Source of the DNA: Brevibacillus sp. SYP-B805
Lineage (GTDB): Bacteria; Bacillota; Bacilli; Brevibacillales; Brevibacillaceae
DNA: 64,000 bases
NCBI RefSeq assembly: GCF_011059135.1
Contig: NZ_JAALGD010000001.1
Coordinates: forward strand, 124,001 to 188,000
Direction of reading: 5' to 3'
Position 1 is the first letter of the stretch. Every line of letters starts with the position of its first letter. The position numbers and the translations under genes were made by a program. Of the stretch, positions 42,641 through 51,968 are shown one piece after another. The notes beneath the pieces are model-generated. The model ran no database searches and was not told the DNA's origin. It saw only the letters and a list, made by a program, of their open reading frames with translations.

Positions 42641-44551
42641 GTGCGGGTTTCGAACGTGACCGTACGCCGCCGCGTCTTTTTCGCCTTGGTTGCCGGTTTT
42701 CTCCTGTATGCAGCCCTGATCGCCCGGTTGGGCTACATCCAGCTCATCCAGGGCCCCAGGCTGCAGGAAGAAGCCAGACAGTTGGGCAGCCGCAATATTA
42801 ATTTCGTGGCCAATCGCGGAAACATCTATGACCGGAACGGAGACGTACTGGTTACCAATGAAAACGTGCCGTCCATCATGGCCGTACCGGCACAAATCAT
42901 AAATCCCCAGGACACTGCCAAAAAATTGGCTGTGATCCTCGGCCAAAAAGAAGAGGATATCCTGAAAGCCATCACCGCGCACGAAAGAATCATGCGCGTG
43001 CCGGGCGGACGGAAGATTTCGGAGGAGAAGGCCCGCCAGATTCAGCAGCTGGCTCTGCCCGGCATCTGGGTGACCAACGATTCCGAACGCTATTATCCGC
43101 ATCATTCCCTGGCCGCCCATATCCTGGGGTTTACCGGCATCGACAATCAGGGACTGACCGGATTGGAGCGCATCTATGACAAATACCTGGCAGGGACGGA
43201 CGGCTACATCACCTATCCCTCCGATGCCCGCGGCCGCCTCATGCCCGGCGGGTCGGAGCAGTACATCCCCCCGATCGACGGGATGGACATGGTATTGACC
43301 CTTGATTCCAAGATCCAGTCCTTTCTTGAGCGGGAACTGGATCAGGCGATGGTTGCCTATCAGCCGGACGATGCGCTGGCGATTGCGATGGACCCGAATA
43401 CGGGGGAAATCCTGGGCATGGGCAGCAGGCCCACCTACGAGCCGGACAAATACCGGGATTATCCGCAGGAGGTTTATAACCGCAACCTGCCGATCTGGAA
43501 GACGTACGAGCCGGGTTCCACTTTCAAGATTGTCACCCTGGCAGCCGCGCTGAATGAAGGCGTGGTCAATCTGAACGAGTATTTTTACGATCCGGGGTAC
43601 ATCACGGTGGCGGGGAAACGGCTGCGCTGCTGGAAGCGGCAGGGGCATGGGCAGGAAACCATGCTGGAAGTGGTGGAAAACTCCTGCAACCCCGGCTTTG
43701 TGACGATGGGACAGCGGCTGCAGAAGGAGCGGTTGTTTGACTATATCAAAAAGTTCGGGTTCGGCCAGAAAACCGGCATCGACCTGTTGGGCGAAGAAAA
43801 CGGCCTGCTGTTTGACCTGAAAAAGGTGGGGCCGGTCGAACTGGGAACCACCTCGTTCGGACAGGGGGTATCGGTTACCCCGATCCAGCAGATGGTGGCC
43901 GTGGCGGCGGCGATCAACGGCGGGAAGGTGTTAAAGCCGTATATCGCCAAGGAGTGGCGCAGCGGCACGATGCACGAGATCATCGGCCGGACGGAGCCAA
44001 CCGTCGTCAGGCAGGTGATCACGGCGGCAACCTCCGAGAAGGTGCGCAATGCGCTGGAAAGCGTCGTGGCACGCGGAACGGGACGCCAGGCCTATATTGA
44101 AGGCTACCGCGTCGGCGGCAAGACGGGAACCGCGCAGAAGGTGCGCAACGGCAGGTATGTGGACGGCGAGTATATCGTCTCTTTCATCGGGTTTGCCCCG
44201 GCGGACGATCCGAAGATCCTGGTCTATTTCGCGGTGGATAATCCGAAGGCGCTGGCATTCGGCGGTCTGATCGCCGCCCCCAGCGTCCGGAACATCATCG
44301 AATCCTCCCTGCAGTACATGCAGGTTCCCAAGCGCCCCAGCCCCATTGCAAGGGAATACAAGTATCCCGACAGGCGCTATTACGAGGTGCCGGATCTTAC
44401 GGGTCTGACCCTGAACGAGATTGCCGCTTCGTATTACATGATGCCATTGGTGGTCTCCGGAAAGGGCTCGCATGTGGTGAAACAATCGCCGGAGCCGGGC
44501 GTCAAAGTGGAAGAGGGGGCGAAAATTCGCATCTACCTTGGTGACAAATGA
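42641..44551 (+). CDS. spoVD: Stage V sporulation protein D, class B PBP
   Basis: A 636-residue class B PBP. One membrane helix (about 9-29) anchors it. The catalytic Ser293 is in PGSTFKIVTLAAALNEG; SCN is in VENSCNPGF and the KTGTAQ box is near residue 490. A single PASTA domain ends the protein (about 580-636), as in SpoVD, against two in PBP2B. SpoVD works with SpoVE to make spore cortex peptidoglycan, and its transpeptidase cysteines are a known redox target; Cys in SCN is present. GTG at 42641 follows AAGGGGGGG. It is followed by a degenerate repeat end. Confidence 0.93.
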   Translation: MRVSNVTVRRRVFFALVAGFLLYAALIARLGYIQLIQGPRLQEEARQLGSRNINFVANRGNIYDRNGDVLVTNENVPSIMAVPAQIINPQDTAKKLAVILGQKEEDILKAITAHERIMRVPGGRKISEEKARQIQQLALPGIWVTNDSERYYPHHSLAAHILGFTGIDNQGLTGLERIYDKYLAGTDGYITYPSDARGRLMPGGSEQYIPPIDGMDMVLTLDSKIQSFLERELDQAMVAYQPDDALAIAMDPNTGEILGMGSRPTYEPDKYRDYPQEVYNRNLPIWKTYEPGSTFKIVTLAAALNEGVVNLNEYFYDPGYITVAGKRLRCWKRQGHGQETMLEVVENSCNPGFVTMGQRLQKERLFDYIKKFGFGQKTGIDLLGEENGLLFDLKKVGPVELGTTSFGQGVSVTPIQQMVAVAAAINGGKVLKPYIAKEWRSGTMHEIIGRTEPTVVRQVITAATSEKVRNALESVVARGTGRQAYIEGYRVGGKTGTAQKVRNGRYVDGEYIVSFIGFAPADDPKILVYFAVDNPKALAFGGLIAAPSVRNIIESSLQYMQVPKRPSPIAREYKYPDRRYYEVPDLTGLTLNEIAASYYMMPLVVSGKGSHVVKQSPEPGVKVEEGAKIRIYLGDK

Positions 44552-44597
44552 ACACGTTAGGGATACAATGAAAACTTGGGAGCGGGGGATTGTTTCC

Positions 44598-44647
44598 ATG
44601 CTCCCCGCAAGGCCGCCGGTCTCGGGCTTAAGCCGGCCGGGGTTTGT
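44598..44647 (+). repeat. Degenerate end of a modular repeat (copy 6)
   Basis: CTCCCCGCAAGGCCG and GGGCTTAAGCCGGCCGGGGTTTG keep the CTTAAG plus closing-arm plus T-run end seen in the full copies (CTTAAGTCGGCGGGGTTT). The inner hairpin is lost. It lies between spoVD and murE. Confidence 0.5.
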
Positions 44648-44685
44648 CCATACTAGTTTCGATGGAGATTGGGGTGCAGCCTGTC

Positions 44686-46167
44686 ATGTTGCTGAAGGAT
44701 CTGCTCGTTTCCTTGCTGCCGGTGCGTACAGTGGGAAATGACAGCATAGAGATATCGGGTTTGACGGCAGATTCGCGAAAGGTAAAGCCGGGGGATTTGT
44801 TCATCTGCCTGGTGGGCTTTACCGTCGATGGCCATGCTTTTGCAGAGAAGGCGGTTGAGCAAGGAGCTGCCGCTGTGCTGGTGGAGCGGGAACTGCCGCT
44901 TCCGGCTTCCATCGTCCAAATCGTTGTGCCGGATACCCGGCGTGCCATGGCCCTGCTGGCCGACCGCTTTTACGGGTCTCCTACCCGCGAACTCAAACTG
45001 ATTGCGGTGACCGGCACCAATGGCAAGACGACCACGACGCATCTGATTGACAAGATCCTGCGCGACCAGCAGAAACGCACGGGATTGATCGGTACGATTC
45101 ACATGCGGATCGGGGATACCATTGAAAACGTGAAAAATACCACGCCGGACGCGTTGGAGCTGCAGCACAGCTTTCGACGCATGCGCGACGTGGATACGGA
45201 ATATGCCATTATTGAGGCCTCTTCCCATGCGCTGGAGATGGGCCGATTGCGCGGCTGTGATGTACATACGGCTGTTTTTACCAATCTGACGCGGGATCAT
45301 CTGGATTACCACAAAACCATGGAGAACTACCGCTTCGCCAAGTCGCTGCTGTTTGCCCAACTGGGCAACCGTTACGAGGAAGGGGCGATGAAAACGGCCG
45401 TGCTCAATGCGGACGACGAGGCTTCTGCCCTGTTCGCCAAGGTGACGCCCGCCCGTGTCATCACCTATGGCATCGACCGGCAGGCGGATGTCCGGGCGGA
45501 TCACATCCGGGTGACCAGCCGCGGCACCTCTTTTCTCCTTCACAGCTTTGCCGGAACGGTGGAAATGAATTTGCAGTTAATGGGCAAATTTAACGTATAC
45601 AATGCGCTGGCGGCCACCGCAGCAGGGTTGGCCGAAGGGATTCCCCTGCCGGCCATCAAGGAGAGCCTGGAAGCCGTCAAGGGCGTCAGCGGGCGCTTTG
45701 AAGCGGTGGACGCCGGCCAGCCTTTTTCCGTGATCGTCGACTATTCGCATACGCCGGACAGCCTGGAAAACGCCCTTGTGACGGTAAAGGAATTTGCCAA
45801 GGGGCGAATTCTCTGCGTGGTCGGCTGCGGCGGGGACCGCGATAGGACGAAACGCCCAATCATGGCGCAAATTGCAACAAAATATGCGGATATCACCGTC
45901 TTTACGTCAGATAATCCTCGCTCCGAAGAACCGGAGGCGATCATCGCCGACATGGTGGCGGGCATCCGGCATGTGCCCCGGGACCGCTATGTGCAGCTGG
46001 TGGACCGGCGGGAAGCGATCCGCTACGCCATCGGGCAGGCCCGCGAGCACGACTGCATTCTGATTGCCGGAAAAGGACACGAAACGTATCAGATCATCAA
46101 GGGAGAGGTGCTTCCGTTCGATGACCGGGAAGTGGCGAAGGAAGCGATCGCCGCGCTGCGCACATGA
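44686..46167 (+). CDS. murE: UDP-MurNAc-tripeptide synthetase (meso-diaminopimelate ligase)
   Basis: A 493-residue Mur ligase. It adds the third residue to UDP-MurNAc-Ala-Glu. The ATP loop is VTGTNGKTTTTHL (about 108-120), the KPGDLFICLVG and NTTPDALELQ segments bind the nucleotide substrate, and DNPRSEEP near the C-terminus is the signature for meso-diaminopimelate as substrate. The ATG at 44686 gives the usual N-terminus (MLLKDLL); an upstream frame to 44644 is unlikely. murF, which follows murE in some genomes, is absent here. Confidence 0.94.
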   Translation: MLLKDLLVSLLPVRTVGNDSIEISGLTADSRKVKPGDLFICLVGFTVDGHAFAEKAVEQGAAAVLVERELPLPASIVQIVVPDTRRAMALLADRFYGSPTRELKLIAVTGTNGKTTTTHLIDKILRDQQKRTGLIGTIHMRIGDTIENVKNTTPDALELQHSFRRMRDVDTEYAIIEASSHALEMGRLRGCDVHTAVFTNLTRDHLDYHKTMENYRFAKSLLFAQLGNRYEEGAMKTAVLNADDEASALFAKVTPARVITYGIDRQADVRADHIRVTSRGTSFLLHSFAGTVEMNLQLMGKFNVYNALAATAAGLAEGIPLPAIKESLEAVKGVSGRFEAVDAGQPFSVIVDYSHTPDSLENALVTVKEFAKGRILCVVGCGGDRDRTKRPIMAQIATKYADITVFTSDNPRSEEPEAIIADMVAGIRHVPRDRYVQLVDRREAIRYAIGQAREHDCILIAGKGHETYQIIKGEVLPFDDREVAKEAIAALRT

Positions 46168-46222
46168 ACGGAACCCGCGTCAGGATTCGACATTACCACA
46201 CCAGCAGAGGGGAGGATAGGGC

Positions 46223-47188
46223 ATGCCATTAGACAATGTCCTCATCATCACGATTATCGCCGCTTTTCTCATCGCCGTACTGATCGGGCCCTTGTTCATT
46301 CCCGTCTTGCGCCGCCTGAAGTTCGGCCAAAGCATTCGGGAGGAGGGGCCGCAGTCGCACCAGAAGAAAGCGGGCACACCCACCATGGGCGGGACGATAA
46401 TTCTGCTTGCCCTGATCTTTACCGTACTGAAATTTGCCAACCTGACGATGGAAACGATGTTTTTGCTCCTCGTTACGCTGGGCTACGGACTTATCGGATT
46501 TTTGGATGATTTTATCAAAATCAGCCGGAAGCGCAATCTGGGCCTCACGGCGAAACAGAAGCTCCTGGGGCAGGTGATCCTGGCCGTCGGCGCCTACGGT
46601 TTGCTGATCCAGATGAAGCACGATACCGCCCTGCATCTTCCCGGCACACCGTGGGATATCGAGCTGGGCGTGCTCTATTTCCCGTTTTTGCTCTTTCTGC
46701 TCGTCGCCACCACCAACGCGGTCAACCTCACCGACGGGCTGGATGGACTGCTGGCCGGAACGGGGGCCATCGCGTTTGGCGCCTATGCCATCATCTCCTG
46801 GCTGTCGAGCGATTTGGACACCGCGATTTTCAGCGCGGCGGTGGTGGGGGCGGTTCTCGGCTTTCTCGTCTTCAATGCCCATCCTGCCCGCGTCTTCATG
46901 GGGGACACCGGTTCCCTGGCGCTTGGCGGTGCGCTGGCCGCCATCGCCATCATGACCAAGACGGAACTGCTGCTTGCCGTCATCGGCGGCGTGTTCGTGG
47001 TGGAAACCCTCTCGGTGATTTTGCAGGTCATCTCCTTCAAGACAAGAGGAAAGCGAATCTTCCGAATGAGCCCGCTGCATCACCACTTTGAGCTGACCGG
47101 CTGGTCGGAATGGCGCGTTGTCGTGACATTCTGGCTGGTGGGCATGGTGTTCGCGGGATTGGGCGTTTACCTTGAGGTGATACGGTAA
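46223..47188 (+). CDS. mraY: Phospho-MurNAc-pentapeptide transferase
   Basis: A 321-residue polytopic membrane enzyme with ten membrane segments that transfers phospho-MurNAc-pentapeptide to undecaprenyl phosphate, making lipid I. Key blocks are [10 protein letters not shown], the aspartates in [24 protein letters not shown], and the histidine block [14 protein letters not shown] near the end. ATG at 46223 follows AGGGGAGG. It lies between murE and murD; its stop is one base before the murD start. Confidence 0.96.
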   Translation: MPLDNVLIITIIAAFLIAVLIGPLFIPVLRRLKFGQSIREEGPQSHQKKAGTPTMGGTIILLALIFTVLKFANLTMETMFLLLVTLGYGLIGFLDDFIKISRKRNLGLTAKQKLLGQVILAVGAYGLLIQMKHDTALHLPGTPWDIELGVLYFPFLLFLLVATTNAVNLTDGLDGLLAGTGAIAFGAYAIISWLSSDLDTAIFSAAVVGAVLGFLVFNAHPARVFMGDTGSLALGGALAAIAIMTKTELLLAVIGGVFVVETLSVILQVISFKTRGKRIFRMSPLHHHFELTGWSEWRVVVTFWLVGMVFAGLGVYLEVIR

Positions 47189-47189
47189 G

Positions 47190-48560
47190 ATGGCGATGGA
47201 ACAGTATCGGAACCGGCTTGTGGTGGTCCTTGGACTGGCAAAAAGCGGTGCAGCGGTTGCCAAACTGCTGCACCGCTTTGGTGCGCAAGTCGTGGTGAAT
47301 GACAAGAAGCCGCGGGAGGAAGCGGCAGAAGCGGAGGAATTGGAGGCGCTGGGCATTCCCGTGATATCGGGTCACCACCCCGACGACCTCATCCACCCCG
47401 GCGTCGATCTGGTGGTGAAAAATCCGGGCATCCCGTATGAGACCCCTCCCGTGGCGAAGGCGCTTGCCCTGGGGATTCCGGTCATTACGGAAGTGGAGCT
47501 GGCCTATCAGCTGTCAAAAGCGCCGATCATCGGCATCACCGGCTCCAACGGCAAAACCACCACCACGACGCTGGTGGGCTTGATCCTGCAGCAGGCCGGG
47601 ATTGATGCGTCGGTCGGGGGCAATATCGGAACCGTGCTGTGCAGCCTGGCGGAAACCGTCCGGGAGGATCAGCTGCTGGTGGCGGAGTTAAGCAGCTTTC
47701 AGCTGATGGGGACAAGCAGGTTTCGCCCGCATATCGGAGCGCTCTTGAACCTGTATCCGGCCCATCTGGACTATCACCATTCCCAGGAGGCCTATCTGGC
47801 GGCCAAGCTGAAGCTGTTCGCCAATCAGACGGCTGACGACATCGCCATTCTGCCGTATGATCAGCCGGATGTTCTCGCCAAGATCCCGCCGCTTCCGGCG
47901 AAAACCTACTACTTCAGCAAAACGGCGGAAGTACGGCCGGGGGTGTTTGTGCGCGACGGCATGATCCTGTTCGCCGGTGACGACGGGACGACGGAAGAAG
48001 TGATGCCCGTGGCGAAGCTGTCGATCCCCCACGTGGAAAATGCGCTGGCAGCCATCCTGATCACCAGGCTGGCGGGGGCGGATTATGCGTCGATGGCGCA
48101 TGTGCTCTCCACGTTTCCCGGCGTTGAACACCGGCTGGAATACGTGGCGACGGTGCAGGGGGTTCGTTACTACAACGATTCGAAGGCGACCAACCCGGAA
48201 GCGGCATCACGGGCCATCCAGGCGTTCGCCGAGCCGGTTGTGCTGATCGCGGGCGGGCTGGACCGAGGCATCGACTTCCGGGAACTGGTGCCCGTTTTTC
48301 GCAAACATGTAAAAGCGCTGGTGGCTTACGGCCAGACGGCTGATATCCTGCTCGCGCGCGCCGAAGAGGCGGGGATACGGGAGCGTTTCCGCGTCGATAC
48401 TGTGGAAAAGGCAGTCTTTGCTGCGGCAGACCTCGCCGCCCCGGGCGACGTGGTGCTCCTGAGTCCGGCATGCGCAAGCTGGGATATGTTCCCTTCCTTT
48501 GAGGTTCGGGGGCATAGTTTCAAGGACGGCGTGCATAGACTGAGAACAAGCCTAGCATAA
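47190..48560 (+). CDS. murD: UDP-MurNAc-L-alanine:D-glutamate ligase
   Basis: A 456-residue Mur ligase adding D-glutamate to UDP-MurNAc-Ala. The N-terminal VVLGLAKSGAAVAKLLHRFGA binds the UMP part. The ATP loop is GITGSNGKTTTTTL (about 114-127), followed by GGNIGT, AELSSFQL and VEHRLEYVATVQGVRYYNDSKATNP. ATG at 47190; the ribosome site GAGGTGAT lies in the end of mraY, so the two are coupled. Confidence 0.95.
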   Translation: MAMEQYRNRLVVVLGLAKSGAAVAKLLHRFGAQVVVNDKKPREEAAEAEELEALGIPVISGHHPDDLIHPGVDLVVKNPGIPYETPPVAKALALGIPVITEVELAYQLSKAPIIGITGSNGKTTTTTLVGLILQQAGIDASVGGNIGTVLCSLAETVREDQLLVAELSSFQLMGTSRFRPHIGALLNLYPAHLDYHHSQEAYLAAKLKLFANQTADDIAILPYDQPDVLAKIPPLPAKTYYFSKTAEVRPGVFVRDGMILFAGDDGTTEEVMPVAKLSIPHVENALAAILITRLAGADYASMAHVLSTFPGVEHRLEYVATVQGVRYYNDSKATNPEAASRAIQAFAEPVVLIAGGLDRGIDFRELVPVFRKHVKALVAYGQTADILLARAEEAGIRERFRVDTVEKAVFAAADLAAPGDVVLLSPACASWDMFPSFEVRGHSFKDGVHRLRTSLA

Positions 48561-48563
48561 CAC

Positions 48564-48634
48564 CCGTCCTGCGTCATTCGCTGCCCGGCGATGTCCGGAT
48601 ATTGTTCGCGGACCATACGACGCATAACGGACGG
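48564..48634 (+). other. Inverted-repeat structure between murD and spoVE
   Basis: CCGTCC-TGCGTC (48564-48575) can pair with GACGCA-TAAC-GGACGG (48619-48634), leaving a 4-base bulge. Inside, GTCCG (48593-48597) pairs with CGGAC (48609-48613). The structure ends about 25 bases before the spoVE start. No T tract follows, so it is not a simple terminator. Confidence 0.4.
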
Positions 48635-48659
48635 TCTGTGGAAAGGATGTCGTCCGTGC

Positions 48660-49751
48660 ATGAGCAAGGTGCGAACTGCTCCAGATTTCGTCATCATTAC
48701 CGCCACCCTCCTGCTGTTGGGAATCGGTGTGGTCATGGTGTACAGCGCAAGCGCCATCTATGCCCTGAACAAGTATCACGATGCGTATTACTTTGCCAAG
48801 CGGCAGCTGATCTTTGCCCTGCTTGGCATCACATCCATGTACCTCTCGATGAACATTGACTATTGGATCTGGAAAAAGTGGGCCAAAGCCGGATTTTTGA
48901 CCAGCATAGGCCTGCTGCTGCTGGTGCTCGTGATCGGCATCGAGGTGAACGGCTCGAAAAGCTGGCTGGGCTTCGGCTCTTTCGGCATACAGCCGGGGGA
49001 GTTTGCCAAATTCGGCGTCGCGGCCTTTTTGGCACAATGGCTGTCGGACAACCAGAAGGAGATCGTGAAGTTTCGCAAAGGGCTGCTGCCCGCCCTCGCC
49101 ATCCCCGTGGTCTGTTTCGGACTGATCATGCTGCAGCCCGACTTGGGGACAGGCGTGGTGCTGGTGGGGATGGCGGTGGTGATGATCTTTGCAGCGGGAG
49201 CGCGCATCAGCCATTTTGTTGGGCTCGGCATGCTGGGGCTGGCCGGTTTTGCGGGGTTGATCCTGTCTGCTCCCTACCGGATCAAGCGGATCACGTCGTT
49301 TCTGGATCCGTGGTCGGACCCGCTGGATACGGGGTACCAGATCATTCAGTCCCTGTACGCAATCGGGCCGGGCGGGCTCCTGGGCCTGGGGCTCGGGCAG
49401 AGCCGGCAGAAGCATTTGTATTTGCCGGAACCCTACAACGACTTCATCTTTTCCATCGTGGCCGAAGAGCTGGGTTTCGTGGGCGGCACGCTCGTTCTCC
49501 TGCTCTTTCTGCTGCTGTTGTGGAGAGGAATGAGAGTGGCGATCACGGCACCCGATCTGTACGGCAACCTGCTGGCCCTCGGCATCATCAGCATGATCAC
49601 CATCCAGGTGGTGATCAACGTCGGCGTCGTGACCGGCATGTTTCCCGTGACCGGCATTACCCTGCCGTTTTTAAGCTACGGCGGTTCATCCTTGACGCTG
49701 ATGCTGACCGGCATCGGCATCCTGCTGAATATTTCGCGCTTTTCACGATGA
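48660..49751 (+). CDS. spoVE: FtsW/RodA/SpoVE family lipid II polymerase
   Basis: A 363-residue SEDS glycosyltransferase with ten membrane segments. Recognised blocks are VVMVYSASAIYA near the start, GSKSWLGFGSFGIQPGEFAKFG, MLQPDLGTGVVLVGM, PWSDPLDTGYQIIQSLYAIG, LPEPYNDFIFSIVAEELGF and TGITLPFLSYGGSSL. It polymerises lipid II and works with a class B PBP. Because spoVD is in the same cluster, the B. subtilis-like assignment is SpoVE, but a role as FtsW in vegetative division is equally possible if no other ftsW exists. ATG at 48660 follows GAAAGGATG. Confidence 0.93.
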   Translation: MSKVRTAPDFVIITATLLLLGIGVVMVYSASAIYALNKYHDAYYFAKRQLIFALLGITSMYLSMNIDYWIWKKWAKAGFLTSIGLLLLVLVIGIEVNGSKSWLGFGSFGIQPGEFAKFGVAAFLAQWLSDNQKEIVKFRKGLLPALAIPVVCFGLIMLQPDLGTGVVLVGMAVVMIFAAGARISHFVGLGMLGLAGFAGLILSAPYRIKRITSFLDPWSDPLDTGYQIIQSLYAIGPGGLLGLGLGQSRQKHLYLPEPYNDFIFSIVAEELGFVGGTLVLLLFLLLLWRGMRVAITAPDLYGNLLALGIISMITIQVVINVGVVTGMFPVTGITLPFLSYGGSSLTLMLTGIGILLNISRFSR

Positions 49752-49841
49752 CGGCTGCGGACGGAAAAGGCAGAGGCTGTCCGCTTCGCATCGAATCGGG
49801 GATCGTACCCATGAATTTCGCAGAGAAAACAGGTGATCGAC

Positions 49842-50942
49842 ATGAGAATCGTCCTGGCCGGGGGAGGAACGGGCGGACATATTTATCCGGCGCTTGCGGT
49901 GGCCAAAGAGATGAGGCGCCAGGAACCGCAGGCGACCTTTTTGTATATAGGGACTACCAAGGGATTGGAAGCACGGCTGGTTCCGCGCGAGGGCATTCCG
50001 TTTGAAGCGGTGGAGATCGCCGGGCTGAAACGGAAGCTGACGGTGGAAAATCTGCGGACCGCCTGGAAGTTCGTCCGGGCCGTCCGGAGATCCGCCGAGT
50101 TGCTGCGCGAATTCCGGCCCGACGTGGTGATCGGCACAGGCGGATACGTGTGCGGCCCCGTGGTTTATGCGGCCAGCCGCCTCGGCATCCCCACCGTGAT
50201 CCATGAGCAGAATGTCGTACCCGGATTGACCAACAAGTTTCTGGCACGCGTGGTGGATCGCATCGCCGTGTCGTTTGAAGAATCGCTGGCCCATTTCCCC
50301 CGGAAGAAGACGGTGTTTACCGGCAATCCGTGCGCAACGGAAGTGATGCACGGCCGGGCGGAGGCAGGGCGGCAGGCACTGGGGATACCCGATGGCAGGC
50401 GGATCGTGCTGATTGTGGGCGGCAGCCGGGGCGCCAAGGCGATCAATGAGGCGGCGCTGCAGCTTTTGCCGATGATGGGGGATGAACCGGACACCCATTT
50501 TGTCTATGTGACGGGCGAGGTTCACTTTGAGGAGATCTCCTCCCGGCTGCAGTCGGAAGCCTCCCTCCCCCCGAACGTTACCCTGCTGCCGTATGTCCAC
50601 AACATGCCGGACCTGCTGGCCGCCACCCATGTGATCGTCAACCGCGCCGGTGCGTCCACGCTGGCGGAATTGACCGCTCTGGGAGTACCGGCAGTTCTCA
50701 TTCCGTCACCCTATGTGACCAATAATCATCAGGAGAAAAACGCCCGCGGGCTGGAGAAAGCAGGGGCCGCCATCGTCATTCTGGAGCGGGAGCTGACCGG
50801 AGAGTCGCTGCGCCGGGCGCTTGCTCCCCTGCTGCGGGACACCGCGCGCTGGAGCGCCATGCGGGAGCGCTCGCTTACGCTGGGTAAGCCGGATGCGGCT
50901 GCCAGCATCTGCCGCCTGCTTCGAGAGGCAGGCAAAACCTGA
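49842..50942 (+). CDS. murG: UDP-GlcNAc:undecaprenyl-PP-MurNAc-pentapeptide GlcNAc transferase
   Basis: A 366-residue membrane-associated GT-B enzyme that converts lipid I to lipid II. The glycine-rich loop LAGGGTGGHIYPALAV at the start, GTGGYVCGPVV, IHEQNVVPGLTNK, GGSRGAKAIN and the UDP-GlcNAc site VNRAGASTLAEL are all present. The ATG at 49842 is used; a GTG at 49833 overlaps the ribosome site. It is about 90 bases after spoVE. Confidence 0.96.
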   Translation: MRIVLAGGGTGGHIYPALAVAKEMRRQEPQATFLYIGTTKGLEARLVPREGIPFEAVEIAGLKRKLTVENLRTAWKFVRAVRRSAELLREFRPDVVIGTGGYVCGPVVYAASRLGIPTVIHEQNVVPGLTNKFLARVVDRIAVSFEESLAHFPRKKTVFTGNPCATEVMHGRAEAGRQALGIPDGRRIVLIVGGSRGAKAINEAALQLLPMMGDEPDTHFVYVTGEVHFEEISSRLQSEASLPPNVTLLPYVHNMPDLLAATHVIVNRAGASTLAELTALGVPAVLIPSPYVTNNHQEKNARGLEKAGAAIVILERELTGESLRRALAPLLRDTARWSAMRERSLTLGKPDAAASICRLLREAGKT

Positions 50943-51038
50943 TGGGCGGCTGTCACGTGTGTTTGGGCGTTCGCATAGTATGGAGCAAACACGTGATAGA
51001 ACCGGTTCCGACCTAGCATTTGTGTCAGGGGGTTCGCT

Positions 51039-51953
51039 ATGAATACGTTGAAACAGCTTGCAGACCAGTTACGACAGGCAGATGTTGGCAAGGTGTGGAC
51101 CGACGAGCCTCTCGCCAATCATACCACCTGGCGGATCGGGGGTCCTGCCGACTTGTTAATCCAGCCAAAAGACAAGGATTCTCTGATTTTGGCTGTCCAA
51201 TTGATCCATCGTCACAATATTCCTTGGAGTGTAATCGGGCGCGGCTCCAACCTTCTAGTGAGGGATGGGGGGATACGCGGAGCCGTGCTGAAAGTGGCTG
51301 AGGGCTTGAGTCACTGTGAATTCAGGGGCGAAGAGGTGTGTGTTGGTGCCGGGTATTCCATGATCCGCCTGGCGGTGGAGACAGGCAAGATGGGATTAAC
51401 AGGGATGGAGTTTGCGGGAGGCATACCCGGTTCAGTCGGCGGTGCCGTCTACATGAATGCAGGGGCGCACGGATCTGATCTGTCACGTATTTTGAAACAA
51501 GCCGAGATCCTCTTCGACAATGGCGAGACCGTCGTGTTGACGAACAAGGAGCTGGAATTTGCCTACCGTACGTCGCTGTTACAAAGAAAGAAAGGCATCG
51601 TGCTGGAGGCGGTATTCCAATTGCAGAAAGGCGACCGCAAAGAAATCGCAGCCATTTTGGCCTCGTACAAGGATCGCCGGCGACAGACGCAACCATTGCA
51701 AATGCCATGCGCGGGAAGTGTATTCCGCAATCCGCCGGGCGATCATGCCGGGCGTCTGATTGAAGCCGCAGGATTAAAGGGCTTTCACTACGGTGGAGCG
51801 CAGGTTTCCGAGATCCACGCCAATTTCATCGTCAACCGCGGAGGGGCAACGGCTTCCGACGTCCTCACCCTGATGGATCATATCAGACGCACAATCCTGG
51901 AGAAATTTGGTGTCGATCTGCATCCGGAAGTATTGGTGGTGGGCGAGGGGTAA
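51039..51953 (+). CDS. murB: UDP-N-acetylenolpyruvoylglucosamine reductase
   Basis: A 304-residue FAD enzyme reducing the enolpyruvyl group to form UDP-MurNAc. FAD-binding TTWRIGGPADLLIQP, IGRGSNLLVRDGG and GMEFAGGIPGSVGGAVYMNAGAHG are typical, and the catalytic serine of type IIa enzymes is in CAGSVFRNP. ATG at 51039 follows AGGGGG. Base composition of murB and murA looks slightly less G+C-rich than in the neighbours. Confidence 0.95.
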   Translation: MNTLKQLADQLRQADVGKVWTDEPLANHTTWRIGGPADLLIQPKDKDSLILAVQLIHRHNIPWSVIGRGSNLLVRDGGIRGAVLKVAEGLSHCEFRGEEVCVGAGYSMIRLAVETGKMGLTGMEFAGGIPGSVGGAVYMNAGAHGSDLSRILKQAEILFDNGETVVLTNKELEFAYRTSLLQRKKGIVLEAVFQLQKGDRKEIAAILASYKDRRRQTQPLQMPCAGSVFRNPPGDHAGRLIEAAGLKGFHYGGAQVSEIHANFIVNRGGATASDVLTLMDHIRRTILEKFGVDLHPEVLVVGEG

Positions 51954-51968
51954 CACGGAGGTGAAAGT

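Noticed and set aside
46168-46222. Deletion of murF from the cluster
   Set aside because: In B. subtilis murF lies elsewhere, so absence here is not evidence of loss or novelty by itself.
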